A stretch of 64,000 bases of DNA, taken from assembly GCA_037576215.1 (NCBI GenBank), contig JBANDB010000014.1, positions 558,001-622,000 of the forward strand, written 5' to 3'. A model generated the notes under the pieces. It was not told where the DNA came from, made no database searches, and worked only from the letters and a program-made list of their open reading frames with translations. Made by a program: the position numbers and the translations under genes. This DNA is from Armillaria gallica. Taxonomy: Eukaryota > Basidiomycota > Agaricomycetes > Agaricales > Physalacriaceae. The stretch's first letter is position 1. Each line of letters begins with the position of its first letter. Of the stretch, positions 1 through 11,228 are shown in pieces.

Positions 1-937
1 CGGGGATGACTTCTTTCTAAAGGCGATGGATCGCGTTAGGACCTTAACGTAGGCCAGAAAAGTCCATCTACCTTGTCAAGGCTCATCAAGAGAATGCAAT
101 CAGCGACTTTTCTGCCGACTCCCATAAGTTTCAAAAGCTCTGCGCGCGCGTCAGCAGTGGCTACTCCACGCAGACTCTCGAGCCAAAGTTCTGAAGGCTC
201 GCGACCTGCTTCAGTGGTGCCATGAGCATCCACGAGAATCTGTGCAGTTTTCTGGATGTACCCTGCACGATATCCGAATCCCAAAGAACGTAAAGTCGCG
301 GTCACAGACGGGGCAGCAAGGACGGAAGGTGGAGGGAACGGATGATAGGTATGAGTTTCGTGTCCAGATGGATGCTGCAGAGAGAGCAACGCAGGGGAGT
401 ATTGCTTGCAGAGCGATTGTACCATTTTGGTTATACGAGAAATGTTGTTATTAGATGAACATATGAAGCTTGGAGCGCGTCAGTACAGTGAAAAAACGTG
501 TAAGCGAGGCACACACGAGATAAGATTCTCCCAAGGATCCTGTCTCAGCATTCTAATGCCACCGAAACGTTCTTTCACGCCAGAAAACACGGTATCGCGA
601 GCGGCCCATTCATCGTACAGTTTTGACAGGTCGATATCTAGCTGGAAATAGTCATTGAGCCACAACAGTGTTTCTGCTTCTCTGAGCTGTAATTGGGTGG
701 GCGATGGCTGTGGGTCTGGAAACGCTGAGCGATAAAATAACGCGGTTTGTGATTGTCGTAGGCAGACGACGCGGTCTCGAAGACACAGCCTATATTCCTG
801 CGCGGGTATGGTAGATCGCTAGGCGTTGGAAGGGGTAGGATAGACCATCTAAATGACTGCCCACATTTGAGCACGGCAGCGAGCGAGAGCTGGATGAGAG
901 GAAGAGGTAACGCCTGGAATCCGGCAGGAGTGGCCAT
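1..937 (-). CDS. OGG1: 8-oxoguanine DNA glycosylase OGG1 (3' part beyond window)
   Basis: Bifunctional glycosylase/AP lyase that removes 8-oxoguanine from DNA in nucleus and mitochondria. Exon 1 (from the ATG at 937) carries the N-terminal OGG1 block ending GQSFRW. Exon 2 carries YFQLDIDLSKLYDEW and LRQDPWENLIS, then an intron. Exon 3 resumes with FICSSNNNISRITKMV, the conserved DNA-binding NNN loop, and runs to the helix-hairpin-helix MGVGRKVADCILLMSLDK. The Lys after GVGR corresponds to the catalytic Schiff-base Lys. A last intron (donor right after DK, acceptor CTTTAG) leads to an exon at 1-16 reading KEVIP, just before the expected VD catalytic Asp, which lies outside the window. Everything seen agrees with an intact gene. 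It faces NPR2 divergently, with only 59 bp between the two ATGs. Confidence 0.93.
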
Positions 938-996
938 GGTGGTGAAGATGAAAAAGCCGGGCCGGGCTGCGGAGTTTGTATCAGTCCTTCACCTTC

Positions 997-3182
997 ATGC
1001 CATCCGACGGCGACTCATTTTTACCCAGAATCCAGTCTGTATTCTATTCCATTTTTGATAATCAACACGGCCCCAAAATTGTTTATCAAGTACCGGAGGC
1101 CCTCATTGCGACTACCCCTTCGCCCTCGTCGATTTCGGTACCTCCCACACCGGCCACCGATGCCCCACCGTCACCGCGCCTGAGTTCGCGGAATTCGAGC
1201 TCATCCTTGATATCACCCGTGGAGAACCGAGCCTTACTGAGCCTGAATTCACCCAACAAGCGTTCTACTTCGTCGAATCGCGTCCTGTTCAATTTTGACG
1301 ACATTTCCAAATATGTCATTCCCCCGAGCCCTCTCTGCGGAAGGCTAGTCATTTGTTCTACCAAGCACCACCGGATAATAGGGTTTCCTGTCGAACTTCG
1401 GGGTCCATACGAGCGAAACTACTTTAGGTACAACCTCTGCTTCGTTTTTGACCGGGGTGCCGACTTGAGCTGCTACGAACCTATTGTTCGCAAAGTCAGC
1501 CGTGTTCTCACATCTTGCGAGGTGCGTTTCTGTGCATATTCTCTGCCCGACACTGAATCTTTTCTGCGCAGGAAGAATCCGCGTTTCTGTCCTCTTCTGA
1601 GACTTCCCATAGGGTTCACGCGATTCTGGAACAGCTATACGAGGACCTTAATTCTTACGCCGAAACGTCCATATCAATTGATCAGTTCAACTCCATTGAG
1701 CTGAAGATCTTCCCGTTCTATCCAAATCCTCCTACTGTCACTGACTGGATGGTCCCAGTCGCTCTGATAAATCTCTCGAAGCAAGTAGAGGAAAACTGGG
1801 ACCTGACTATGGTTAAGGTCAGTTTTCCTTGGGATCTCGCTGTTGGGATTATTCTCATCCCCTTCTTCTTAGATTTGTCAGTTTATAGACGGCACAAACC
1901 ATGTCGGGCGGATTGCTCGTCTAGCCGATTGTGATATTAGCTTTGCCCGGCAAGCTATCGCACATCTCTTGTGAGTGCTCCTGCTTAGCCACACACCAAG
2001 CTTACGTCAAACGCAGATATTATCAAGTCATCATGACTATCGACATATTCCAGTATTCAAACATGTACACCCTCCATAAAAGTATTCAATGGCTGGCGGA
2101 CGAGCCTCATGTCAAGGAAGAGTGTGGTCCCTACGTCACCAAACCAGGTTGGTGGACTTTTCTACTTACTCAAGTCCATTCATAAGATCCGACATCCCAG
2201 GACGAATAATACTGGACTGGCCTCAACTTCTCCATCTGTATTCAAGAATGAAACCAGGCATAATCGTCTTTGACTGGATGGTCACTCATGATGCCGACAA
2301 ATTGGGAATCGACGTTCGCCGTTTCACCAGTTTTGGTGTCATAAAGGTGAAACAACTGTCGAGAGAATCTACCCGTGATTAATCTGCTTACAGGGATTCC
2401 TTCGAAGAGTTCATCGGTGGCCTATCCTCCTTCACAGCGCATCCGAGCTTCCTCGTATTCCAGCGCGTCCAAGGGTGAAGAGCTTCTCAGGGACCTCACA
2501 ACGGATCCCACTGTCGCCTATCCCGTCCGAGACGACTTCATCAACGAATCTCCTCCGAGGGAGATTTCCGTACACTGCACCCATAAACGCTTCCGTCAGC
2601 CCTGATGTCGCTACAAGTGCACCACCGACGCCAAGGGGGGTCTCATACCGCCCTCGTCGCCCCAGTGCGGCCGAGAAGGTCCTCGAACAGCTCAAGAGTC
2701 GCGATCAACAACAGCTCTCTAGCAGTCCGAGGACTTCGTGGATCCATCAGCCGTCTGGTTCGCCTTCCAATCTCCATCCAGGGATCACAGCGACATCGAG
2801 CACACCTCAGGATAGCAGCCCCTCGTCGAGTAAATTTGGAAGCGTTGAGTCACGGCGGCAATCAGCGGTATTGGTCCCGCCTGCTGCACCCCCAAGCTCG
2901 CCTAATCTGCCCAAGGCTACGCTCACTACACCTGGGCCGGTGAAACCTCGGATATCACGATCTCCTTCCGCTCCTCTTGATGGTCAGATGCCTACTACGA
3001 GTGAGCATTTGCCTTTAAACTACCCGCCGCAGTTGCTGCCTCTCCTGGATGGGGAACATCATACGGATGAGTTGTCTGTCCGATTTGAGATTGGCTGGGC
3101 CCGCTTGGAAGAGTGGTTGATCGCTGTTGGAAGAGGAGAGGGAAACGGGGATTATGGTCAGATTCAGATGATCTTTCGGTGA
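997..3182 (+). CDS. NPR2: Nitrogen permease regulator 2 (NPR2/NPRL2), SEACIT/GATOR1 subunit
   Basis: Subunit of the SEACIT (GATOR1) complex, a GAP for Rag GTPases that restrains TORC1 at the vacuole when amino acids are short. The N-terminus has the NPR2 longin-type block: QSVFYSIFDNQHGPKIVYQV, then after a Ser/Pro/Thr-rich insert GRLVICSTKHHRIIGFPVEL and NYFRYNLCFVFDRGADLSCYEP. Later exons give FNSIELKIFPFYPNPPTVTD, ENWDLTMVK, IDIFQYSNMYTLHKSIQWLA and GPYVTKP, all diagnostic. The C-terminal part holds a long Ser/Pro-rich stretch (about 2400-2990) and ends with LLDGEHHTDELSVRFEIGW...YGQIQMIFR. At least seven exons. The ATG at 997 is chosen because the conserved domain starts a few residues later; the open frame upstream has no ATG. 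The Ser/Pro inserts make it longer than animal NPRL2 (about 380 aa). Confidence 0.93.
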
Positions 3183-3465
3183 ACAACGGTGTAGTTCCGT
3201 GATGAGACGTGCACACATTATTTTTGGGGGCTTGCCATGCGAGTCGAGGCACTCTCGGGTTCGCGTATATAAAGCCTCTCATGAGCTGATAAACACATTC
3301 AAGAACCCGGATCTAAAAGGTCCTTGGAGAGTGCGGGATAGGGATGTGGTGTCAAAAGCCTGGATACTGGGAACTTGGCTACGTTTACCGCGGTTCATGA
3401 ATAGGCAAAAACATGAATGGAATTTGCCGTCACTCCTATTACTTCCTGTTAGATGCAACTGTATA

Positions 3466-5200
3466 CTAATACAACGTAGAGTCTTCTCCAAGGCCACTTT
3501 CTAAGAGATAATGTGATGTGGCATTCTTCACTTCTCGCAACCATTCTTCAATGATGGTTTTCTCGGTGACATTGTTATCCCAATAGACTACCAATTCGAG
3601 TTCGTTTCGAAATGTCGAAGCTCCCAGGTAAACCTCGCCGGGATGGCATCGAAGACGTAAACCGGAGGAACGTACATAGATTCTGGGAGTTTCCCCACCT
3701 ACTGGAAACTCACACGGGAGAAGCTTGTCAGCCTACTGATTGGTCAGGAAAAGGGCGAAGATAGTCATCGATGAGACGCACGCTTCCAAAGTTAGAGCCC
3801 CCGAATGAATACACCACGGCACGCCTTGCCCGGTCAATAGCAGGGATAGAAATATCTTCCTCTCCTGAAGATAAGGCCTGCGCTTTGGGCACTAGCTCCT
3901 TCAACATCGTGATGGCTTGAGGATAACGAACTGAGCCGATGTCAAGAAATAAAGGGTGCTTCAGAAGATCATTGGCGCGTTTCTTCATATTTCTGCACCT
4001 ATACCAGAAGCGTTGACGTGACAAGAGGGCGTCAAATGTAGAATGAGCACCCCCTGGCTTTAGAGGAACAAAAGACATGGGGTAGGCATAGAATCCTATC
4101 GAAAGCATCGGATTCTCCGCTCCTCCACGGGTATACCACTCGCGATCCAAGTACGGCCTGATATTAACAGGACCCGCTGTATACGTAGGTTCGGTTTTCC
4201 TGAACTCCCATTCTTCCTCCGTCATCAAACCTTGAGCATACCTCCTGCAAAGCACACGACCCATGGCAATCTGACCAAGTACTACATAAACGTTCCCAAA
4301 TGCCGATCCGTGGTCGCGGCATATTTTCAAAATACGCAAAGTTTCTTCTGCGGTAAAATAAAGCACCGTCTTACGAGAATCAACGGGGTTCTCGTTCATG
4401 TGAACGGTGATGTTTTCAGGAAGTGATTGACCGCCGCTCTGAAGCCTTGTATATCAGGAAACTAACCAGACTGTGAGGTAAGTCGAAGGACGCACGTTAA
4501 GCTTTGCGGATCGAATAGAAGCGATAACATAGGCCATGGCCCTGTGCCATCGTTGTGTAGCGATATTAAGCCTTCTGACAGGATACAGGTCATCGATTGC
4601 AAGTGATAATGCTAGCCTCTCTGATAAAGGGCACGCTGGTACTAGCGGAGGTGAGGAAGATAGGAAAGACAGCAGTGTCCGTACGACAGTGTGACGCGAG
4701 ACCCCATCGCTTACGCAGTGGGCAGCATGGAAGACGATGTGGAAGCAATTTTTCTGATCGGATCGCCTGAAGACGAAGAGTCGCACGAGGTGGTAATCGT
4801 CAAGGATCCTCTCTTGATTGAGAATATTTTCTACCGTTGCATCCGCGTCACTAAAGGATGTGACCGTCATGAAGACCACCTCTCCGGGGATGTGAGATTT
4901 AAGTCGACGCTCATCTACGATAAAATGCACGTCTTCGTTCCTATCCCCAACAGTTTCTACCCGTGCGCCTAGGAGAGGGTACATCTGCTTTGCAAATACC
5001 CAAGCCTTGCCCACAGACTCTTCGGTGATTAAGGAAATGTCGTCGTTTGGCACCTCGAAACACACTGAGTGTGCGCTATCCGAGGCCCCGTGAAAAACCC
5101 GGCCACGCAAGTAGAAAAGCAGTTCGTTAAGACCCAGAGAGCGCTCATATATGGGATCTGGAGAAGACGAGCGCAATTTCCATTTCCATGGGGCACGCAT
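3466..5200 (-). CDS. Condensation/BAHD-like acyltransferase (HxxxD), three exons
   Basis: CoA-dependent acyltransferase fold of the NRPS condensation/alcohol acetyltransferase type. Exon 1 (5200 to about 4492) has the active-site motif HCVSDG at residues 161-166 (His161, Asp165), after FHIVFHAA. An intron starting GTGCGT separates it from exon 2, which reads LQSGGQSLPENITVHMNEN... and later GPVNIRPYLD and GGSNFGS. A second intron (GTGCGT...CAGTAG, about 49 nt) joins GGSNFGS to ADKLLPCEFPVGGETPRIYV, and the last exon ends GEDSTLY with the stop at 3466-3468. The GGSNFGS block matches the second conserved region (NWG/DFGWG-like) of this superfamily. Substrate cannot be told. The gene is convergent with NPR2. 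Its closest relatives are likely secondary-metabolite or ester-forming enzymes of fungi; that is inference. Confidence 0.75.
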
Positions 5201-6417
5201 GCAAAGTTAAAACTGAGAGGGGAGTCGTGAGGCCTCAGATGGCGAAATGAGCCAGGAAAAGAGGGATAATATCCGTGACAAACACAATGTTCCTTTTACC
5301 CCGGGCAAGCAACAGAATACGTACTTACGACTTGACAATGATAGAATTCTACAGAGCGAGCAATCCTTCACGTGCACTCGTATCATTCGTGGGTGGGCGG
5401 CCCGAACCCCGAGGCTGTTGTAACTCTTTTTTTTTTTTTTTTTTTTGGATTCAGCAATTAATTAATTAACCGCTACAAGTACACTATCTACTAAGACGCG
5501 GTGGAGGTACAGGTCCTCAGGCTCCCTCCTTCCCTCTTGTTCCGGTCCCTCCGCTGTCACGCGAATTCACGTATGACAAGAATTACCGTGCAACGTTTAG
5601 TCGTACGATAAATTTAGCTCAGGGAGGTCAGCACGTGTGCTATGGCGTAGGTTGACTTCGAGTCGGGGTTTCGTAAGGGAATCAGCTGTCGTGACTTCAG
5701 AGAACTCGGTCTCTGCGTGCGTGCGTGCGTTAGGTAACTTGTTTCGTGGTGCTGACTGTACGGTCGTCGGCGGCTGCTGCTGGTAACTGTCGTGGTTTGT
5801 TGCTGTAATAACTGTTTATCACAAAATCCTGAAGATCGTGTGATGCTGGGTACACTTGCGGGTACGGTCGCGCTTATGTTCTAAAACTGATTCGGGTCGG
5901 GAAGGTTCTTTTTCATTCATATCGTTGGTCTTTTATACATACTGACTAGTCTATAAATAGGTTCATTTGGGCATACGCGTCGCCGGCATCTTGGTATACG
6001 CGTCCCATTTGCCAGGACACGCGTCGTGATCCGGGCTTACGCGTCGCGTCCCTGCCGATTATCCAAATACTCTCTTTATCACTCCTTTTTCCATGTTTTC
6101 CTCTCGGTCTGGGAACCGGCCTGACACTGCTCATTAATCTGGTTTCTACTGGGAGCTCGGCATATGGTGTGGAGTATAGTAGCGAACGTTTACGGTACTT
6201 TTGCGCCCGGAGTTGGGCTAATCAGGTTGATTCTGCGGTTAGCCGTAGCCGTAGGCTGTTGTAACTCGTCAGACGATGTTTGTGAAGGATATTACGTGTG
6301 ATTTAGTAATGCTTATATGACCATCGTTGCTGCCATTGCTAGTTGTACTTGTGGATCAATCTAGCATCCCTATCCATTACTTAAATAACTTGCTTTCCGA
6401 CCCCCACCATCCGAGTC
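5201..6417. other. Non-coding interval, possible solo LTR or other repeat
   Basis: No gene recognised. It holds a T20 tract (5427-5446), a (TGCG)n run (about 5713-5730), a TATA-like TCTATAAATAG (5949-5959) followed closely by four ACGCGT motifs, and a 14-bp direct repeat GGCTGTTGTAACTC near both ends (about 5413 and 6254). Spacing of the direct repeats (about 840 bp), a TATA box inside and lack of coding are compatible with a solo LTR, but TSDs are not clear. Confidence 0.4.
5973..6047. repeat. Four ACGCGT motifs in a degenerate about 21-bp tandem array
   Basis: ACGCGTC occurs at 5975, 5998, 6019 and 6039, so spacings are 23, 21 and 20 bp, about two helical turns. ACGCGT is also the MluI cell-cycle box bound by MBF-type factors in fungi; whether it acts so here is unknown. 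It lies about 370 bp upstream of the FAD monooxygenase and 20 bp downstream of a TATA-like site. Confidence 0.7.
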
Positions 6418-7825
6418 ATGTTACCCGAAACCGCCTCAGTTCTTATTATCGGTGCAGGCCCTACCGGGCTCGCTGCTGCCATTGCGCTCGTCAAACAAGG
6501 TATCCGGGATATCGTCGTCGTCGACGCTCAACTACAAGGCCAGAACTCCTCCCGCGCTGTTGTCGTTCACGCGGCAACCCTGGAAGTGCGTCTTTCACAG
6601 TAGAACTCATTCATGCTACTTGTTAAGACTTTTATTATCTAGGCGCTTGAAAGTATAGGATGTGCAGATGCCATCATCGCCAAAGGCGTGAAGGGCAGGG
6701 GGATGATGTTCAACAGGAACACCGCTACGTTTATCTCTGCAGAATTCAAGGGCTTGTTGGCGCCGTATACTCGCTATGATTTTGTTTTGCTCGTACCCCA
6801 GACAGTGATTGAAGACGTCCTTCATGCTGAGCTCGTTCAGCAGGGCGTTCAAGTACTGCGTCCCCAGCGCGTTGCCGGTATGGCAAGCAGCACCGACTAC
6901 AAAGGCCTGAACGTTACTTTTGAGTCTGGAGAAGTTATCAGGGCCGACTTTGTCATTGGTGCTGATGGGAAAAACTCCGTCGTAAGTCTCCCATTCCCCC
7001 AAAAGTATACGGGCTTATATTATTCAGGTTCGTGAACTTGCCGGTATATCCTACGCTGATCCTGACAAGGCTCCTATTGAAAACTCCGTCGCCCAATTAG
7101 TACTAGCAGATGTTGTGTTCTCCCCTCGACACACTTCTCTCTCAGACGACTGCATGATGGCTCATGTCTCACCCTCGGGCGTGTTCTTGACGCTCCCATT
7201 ACCTTCCTATCACCCCGATTTATCGTCAGACGACATGGTTCATAGAATCATCTTCAATATTCCCGCGTCGTTGGGTGCTCCACCTTCTAATCCATCGACG
7301 GAGTACCTCCAAAATCTCCTAAACACCCAAGGACCCGCTCATATGTCTTCGGATCCAGCCGTGAACCAACAGCCAATCCACATCGCAAAAACCGTGTGGT
7401 CGTCAAGGTACAGGACAAGTTCTGCCATCGCTGGTACGTTCTTCAAGCCTTTGCATAATGAGGAAGGGCCTTCCGGAGGCAGAGTTGTGATCGTCGGTGA
7501 TGCAGCGCACACACATTCACCTTTTGGAGGTCAGGGGATGAATCTTGGTATTCGAGACGCGGTCTTCTTGGCGCCGGCACTGAAAAAGAGTCTTTCGGAG
7601 AACAAGGATGACGATTTGGAATCCTGGGCTGCAGTGAGACGCACACGGGCTTTGACGACAATACAGATGACAAAACAAATCACAGCTTCAATGAGTCATA
7701 TCCTTTCTCCGAACAGATTCGTAGCATCTCTGTCATTTTGGATATTTAGGTTTATGACAGGATTTTCATTCATGAGGCGGTGGGTTGGTCTGCTATCTAT
7801 CTGTTACCCGAAAGCTCATCGATGA
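6418..7825 (+). CDS. FAD-dependent aromatic monooxygenase (PHBH/phenol hydroxylase type)
   Basis: Flavoprotein hydroxylase that uses NAD(P)H and oxygen, probably on a phenolic or polyketide-like substrate. Exon 1 has the FAD Rossmann motif VLIIGAGPTGLAAAIAL (residues 8-24). Exon 2 begins after an intron starting GTGCGT (6583) and ending at 6641; it contains RADFVIGADGKNSV, the DG motif that contacts FAD and NAD(P)H. The second intron is GTAAGT...TTCAG at 6982-7027. Exon 3 has GRVVIVGDAAHTHSPFGGQG followed by MNLGIRDA, the second FAD site. About 430 aa, a usual length for a one-domain member without the C-terminal thioredoxin-like part of phenol hydroxylase. All key motifs are intact. It stands alone, so the substrate cannot be inferred from neighbours. 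Confidence 0.9.
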
Positions 7826-7944
7826 CAACAGCATGGCTGCATGGCGACTAAGCGGTCTAGGGAATCGCTGACATCATGAGCTACTTCCACGGCTGAAGAT
7901 ATAACCAAAAAGTCTAAAATCCAACCCCTCTCCTCATTTGCTAT

Positions 7945-8195
7945 CATAGTTCTATCAGATAGCCTCTGATCAATAATGTAACCTCAGTTCCCACTGGTAA
8001 CTGTTGAAGACAGGACTCTGCGACATGCACGTACTTACATATGAACACTTCTCTCCAGAGACTAGTTCAGGCAACAGTTTAAGACTCCTCGACGCTCAGG
8101 CCATGGAGCTGGATCATAAAAATATCTTGTTCGCCCATCAGTGATTTCTCACTCAGTGGGGGATCAAGCGTCATTTTAAACCCGGAGCTCTAAAT
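7945..8195 (-). pseudogene. Decayed copy of the 3' end of the F-box-like gene at 10325
   Basis: The stretch from about 8050 to 8190 aligns with 10367-10525, the C-terminal coding part of the paralogue at 10325-11110: shared blocks include CTCCTCGACGCTCAG, CCATGGAGCTG and GGGATCAAGCGT. Sequence further left (7950-8010, TCAGTTCCCACTGGTAA) matches the 3' flank of that gene at about 10140-10210. Indels break any frame. This is therefore a third, truncated copy. Confidence 0.75.
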
Positions 8196-8493
8196 CTGAA
8201 TTGTTGTCGTGTGAGCTGACTCGCCTCCTTGAAGGTCTGTGACAGAACTACACCGCTAAGCGTAAAGGCATTCAAACATCATTTTATTTGAGCTGTATGT
8301 TCCCTGATTCCTTCAGACCAAGTCTCCCTACCATTGCTCGCATAAAGATTCGCGATAGCACTGCTTGATGTCATAGTGTGCAAGAGGCAAGGACCGCTGC
8401 ACCCGTTTGTATTCCAAGTTATTGAAAAAAGTGGTAAGACACCCCAACCCTAGACGTGTGGATGTTAGACCAAGCAGAAGGAAGAGGCTCCAT

Positions 8494-9255
8494 CTACGTA
8501 CTGGGATGCCCTTTGGAAGCCATCCACAAGCACCGACTAATGTCCCCAATATCCCCTTGTGCGCGCGGACGGCCACTCATGATTTGAGAGAAATATCGGA
8601 CACCATCAAGTATTAAGCAACCATTCTCGCATGTAGTTAGGAAGGTTAGCTCGGTTCCAGGGACACCGATTTCGCCCAATGTCATCCCTGCGGAAACCAA
8701 GGTTAACTCGTGTATTCTTGGCGAAGGGTCAGAGTCAACCACGGAGACATATACGTCCATTCGCGTCCTCCCGCGCTCGGTGACCTTAGATAGGTACCTG
8801 CGGTAGCAGACACGAATGGGAATATCAAGATTCCGCCACCCATCAGTTGTCCATCTCAACACGAAAGAAATATATGGAACAAGCGGAAAGAGAGTTTTGA
8901 AGCCGATATCGTTGGGTAGGCCGAGGAGATAGTGATATACTTTCTTCACCGGTCTTTCCATTGCGTGAAGTTCTTCTTGGAGGTTGATGAAGCAGGTAAT
9001 GGAGCGAGTAAGCCGGGGAATGAAATCGTGGTAAATGATAGACTTTCGGAGCCGGGCTATATCGCATAAGTAGTATATGTATGCGAGATTGGTGATGTAT
9101 ATATCCTGAGAAGCGATAGGGGCATAGACGGCTTTCCAGGTTCGGTTTATCTGGGGACAAGTAGTCATGAACGATTTCCGGATGTAGGCCGGCATTTCAG
9201 AGTGCCAGGCCTCGTATACAATTATCTCTACAAGCTCTGGAGGAAACGTAGTCAT
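8494..9255 (-). CDS. F-box-like protein, paralogue 1
   Basis: Single-exon protein of 253 aa. It starts MTTFPPELVEIIVYEAW, an F-box-like beginning (PPE-L-V/I-E/D-I-IV) seen in the large F-box-like families of basidiomycetes. Two shared blocks with the paralogue at 10325 are FMTTCPQINRTWKAVYAP (there FMTTCPLINSVWQDVYAT) and ASQDIYI, so the two are tandem duplicates. The ATG at 9255 is preferred to the upstream in-frame start at 9378, because that extension reads a Val/Ala-rich run encoded by a hexamer repeat. F-box proteins recruit substrates to SCF ubiquitin ligases; no substrate domain can be named here. No key residue is missing, but the family evolves quickly and the protein could be dispensable. 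Confidence 0.7.
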   Translation of the reverse strand: MTTFPPELVEIIVYEAWHSEMPAYIRKSFMTTCPQINRTWKAVYAPIASQDIYITNLAYIYYLCDIARLRKSIIYHDFIPRLTRSITCFINLQEELHAMERPVKKVYHYLLGLPNDIGFKTLFPLVPYISFVLRWTTDGWRNLDIPIRVCYRRYLSKVTERGRTRMDVYVSVVDSDPSPRIHELTLVSAGMTLGEIGVPGTELTFLTTCENGCLILDGVRYFSQIMSGRPRAQGDIGDISRCLWMASKGHPST

Positions 9256-10324
9256 GGTGAAAGAGCAAGACAAAGAGTGTGAGATGTCTGAACCGGGCCG
9301 GCACTTCCACTGCTGAAGACATTTGCGTCCACCACTTACTGCTACCACAACCGCGACCGCGACCACGACCACGACCACTACCTAAAACAGCTCGTGGCAC
9401 ACCTACTGAAGCCTTGTTCTAGTTGCCAGTAGGATGGTACGTTGGACGGTACCCATATCGTATTGGTTCACCAGTCCTAGTCATTCTCGACATGAGCAAA
9501 GGTTCCACGAGCAACCACGCACCACGAATACTTCATACCTCGCTACTTCTTCATCCCTAACACTCCCTTTCGCTCAAACTCGTCATTGACTTTGAACACT
9601 GTTCTCGTTGCAATGTCTCAGCTATGTCTTACATGGCACTCCTCCCTCTTTCCACAACATTGCACCATTTCGACTATAGCACGAGTCCCTCCTTGCCAGG
9701 AAAGATGTCATTGAGGGAATTGTCTTATCCTTCGAGTGATATCATCCAAGGAGCCGCGGATTTGTCTTCAGTTCATCTCTTCTTCTTCCACGCATCCTTG
9801 CAACCTCCATTGGCATTTATCACTCTGTAATGCCATTGCAGGGTGAGAGCCATATATCTTGACCCTCGTTATCCCGGGCGACATCATCTGCAGCTGATGT
9901 CAGCGAGGCGCAGCTAGTCTGCGATGATCAGGATCACGGTAGCTTGTCAGGATTTAGAGGGAATGTGCACATTCGCTATCACTTCGGGCTCATGCGCTAG
10001 TAGATAATGTTGCTACCACAGTCTCTACTTTTTACAATGAGCCATCGAGGTCGGTAGGAGTAGTTTACTTCTATTTACCTGAGCTGTATCAGCGGAGATG
10101 GCCAATCAATCCAGTTTTCCAGTTTTCCGGAGCATCTCCTCATCTATCAGACAGCATCTGACCAGTAATGTAACCCCACGGCACGAAGTCAGATTTCAGT
10201 TCCCACTGGTAAGGGTGGCTGACGGGAAGGGACTGTTGAAGCAGCAGTCTCCATACGAGACCAGAAACCGGTTCCAATAGCGTCCTGTGCGCTGCAGCAA
10301 GGAGACCTTTAGTCGGACCACAAA
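9256..10324. other. Intergenic, between the two F-box-like paralogues
   Basis: No gene recognised. About 10140-10324 is the 3' flank of the paralogue at 10325 and is also present, degenerate, at 7950-8050. A short open frame at 9624-9830 has no recognisable content. Confidence 0.6.
9347..9381. repeat. (CGACCA)n-like microsatellite
   Basis: Imperfect hexamer run of GACCGC/GACCAC units. It sits about 95-125 bp upstream of the chosen ATG of the F-box-like gene at 8494-9255 and makes a false in-frame extension. Confidence 0.85.
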
Positions 10325-11110
10325 CTAGGGATGATAGACGCACATACAGCTATTTGGTATGGCCACTGCTCTCCAAAGAGAATAATTCAAGTAATAATGC
10401 AAGTCTCCTCGACGCTCAGACCATGGAGCTGAAGCGTGAAAATATCTTTTTGTGCCCCCATCGATGATTTTCTCACTTTTTATCATCATTATGGGATCAA
10501 GCGTGGTTTTACACCCAGAGCTCATAGCCCTAACAATATTGTCTATTACCGGGACTTGCAGCCTGGGAGCATGACCCGGGACTTCAACATGGAAGTCTGC
10601 TCTGTGTACTGTTATATTTCTGTCTGGGTCCAGAAATATGCAGAGACTGGTGTCAATGACCCCAGAGATCCCCAAGATGTAACGGGCGGGGAACTGAAGG
10701 TTGAAGGATAGTCGTTGGAGAGAGGCGAAGCAAGCTCGGAATCCAACAGAATTGGGCAAGTTGGTTAGTAGGACATAAGCATCCTTTGCTGCCTCTTCAT
10801 CCAGTCGGGTCAAGTCGACGTAGCATGTCATGGTGCGAACAGATGAAGGAAGACGGCTACCGTAAATAGCCGACTTTTGTGACTGTATGATCGCACAGAG
10901 ATAGGATTGGAGATAATTGGCGGTGGGTATGTAGATGTCTCGAGAAGAGTAGGTAGCATAGACGTCCTGCCAGACGCTGTTTATCAATGGACAGGTGGTC
11001 ATGAAGTGGGTCCGATCCTTGGAGGACATTGTCGAGCTCCAGATTTCGGAGACTATGAGATCTACAATCTCTGGAGGAAATGTTAGCTTTTCAGACGCAC
11101 TGAGCATCAT
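10325..11110 (-). CDS. F-box-like protein, paralogue 2
   Basis: Single-exon protein of 261 aa, starting MMLSASEKLTFPPEIVDLIV and followed by FMTTCPLINSVWQDVY and SRDIYIPTANYL. It shares this N-terminal layout and several later blocks (LPNSVGFRACF against LPNDIGFKTLF) with the gene at 8494, about 1.1 kb downstream on the same strand. The two arose by tandem duplication, and a third fragment is at 7945-8195. The likely role is an SCF substrate adaptor, from the F-box-like start only. The C-terminal half is divergent and no known domain is visible. Codon 1 or 2 (both Met) could be the start. Confidence 0.7.
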   Translation of the reverse strand: MMLSASEKLTFPPEIVDLIVSEIWSSTMSSKDRTHFMTTCPLINSVWQDVYATYSSRDIYIPTANYLQSYLCAIIQSQKSAIYGSRLPSSVRTMTCYVDLTRLDEEAAKDAYVLLTNLPNSVGFRACFASLQRLSFNLQFPARYILGISGVIDTSLCIFLDPDRNITVHRADFHVEVPGHAPRLQVPVIDNIVRAMSSGCKTTLDPIMMIKSEKIIDGGTKRYFHASAPWSERRGDLHYYLNYSLWRAVAIPNSCMCVYHP

Positions 11111-11228
11111 GTCGCAATGTGGGGAGGAGTAGGAATTTTGAAAGAGGGGGCCTAGATTTTAAACAAATATTTAGGAGCCACTCCAAACCCGGACCGTAGT
11201 CACCGACTCCATCCTGTATCATCGCTAT

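Noticed and set aside
1086..1364. Minus-strand open frame inside NPR2
   Set aside because: It is the antisense of a Ser/Pro-rich coding exon.
3728..3790. Apparent early stop of the acyltransferase (PDQSVG then TGA)
   Set aside because: An intron GTGCGT...CAGTAG removes it and connects GGSNFGS to ADKLLPCEF in frame.
9256..9378. Longer N-terminus of the F-box-like protein (Val/Ala-rich)
   Set aside because: It comes from translating a hexamer microsatellite; the paralogue lacks it and starts near the PPE motif.
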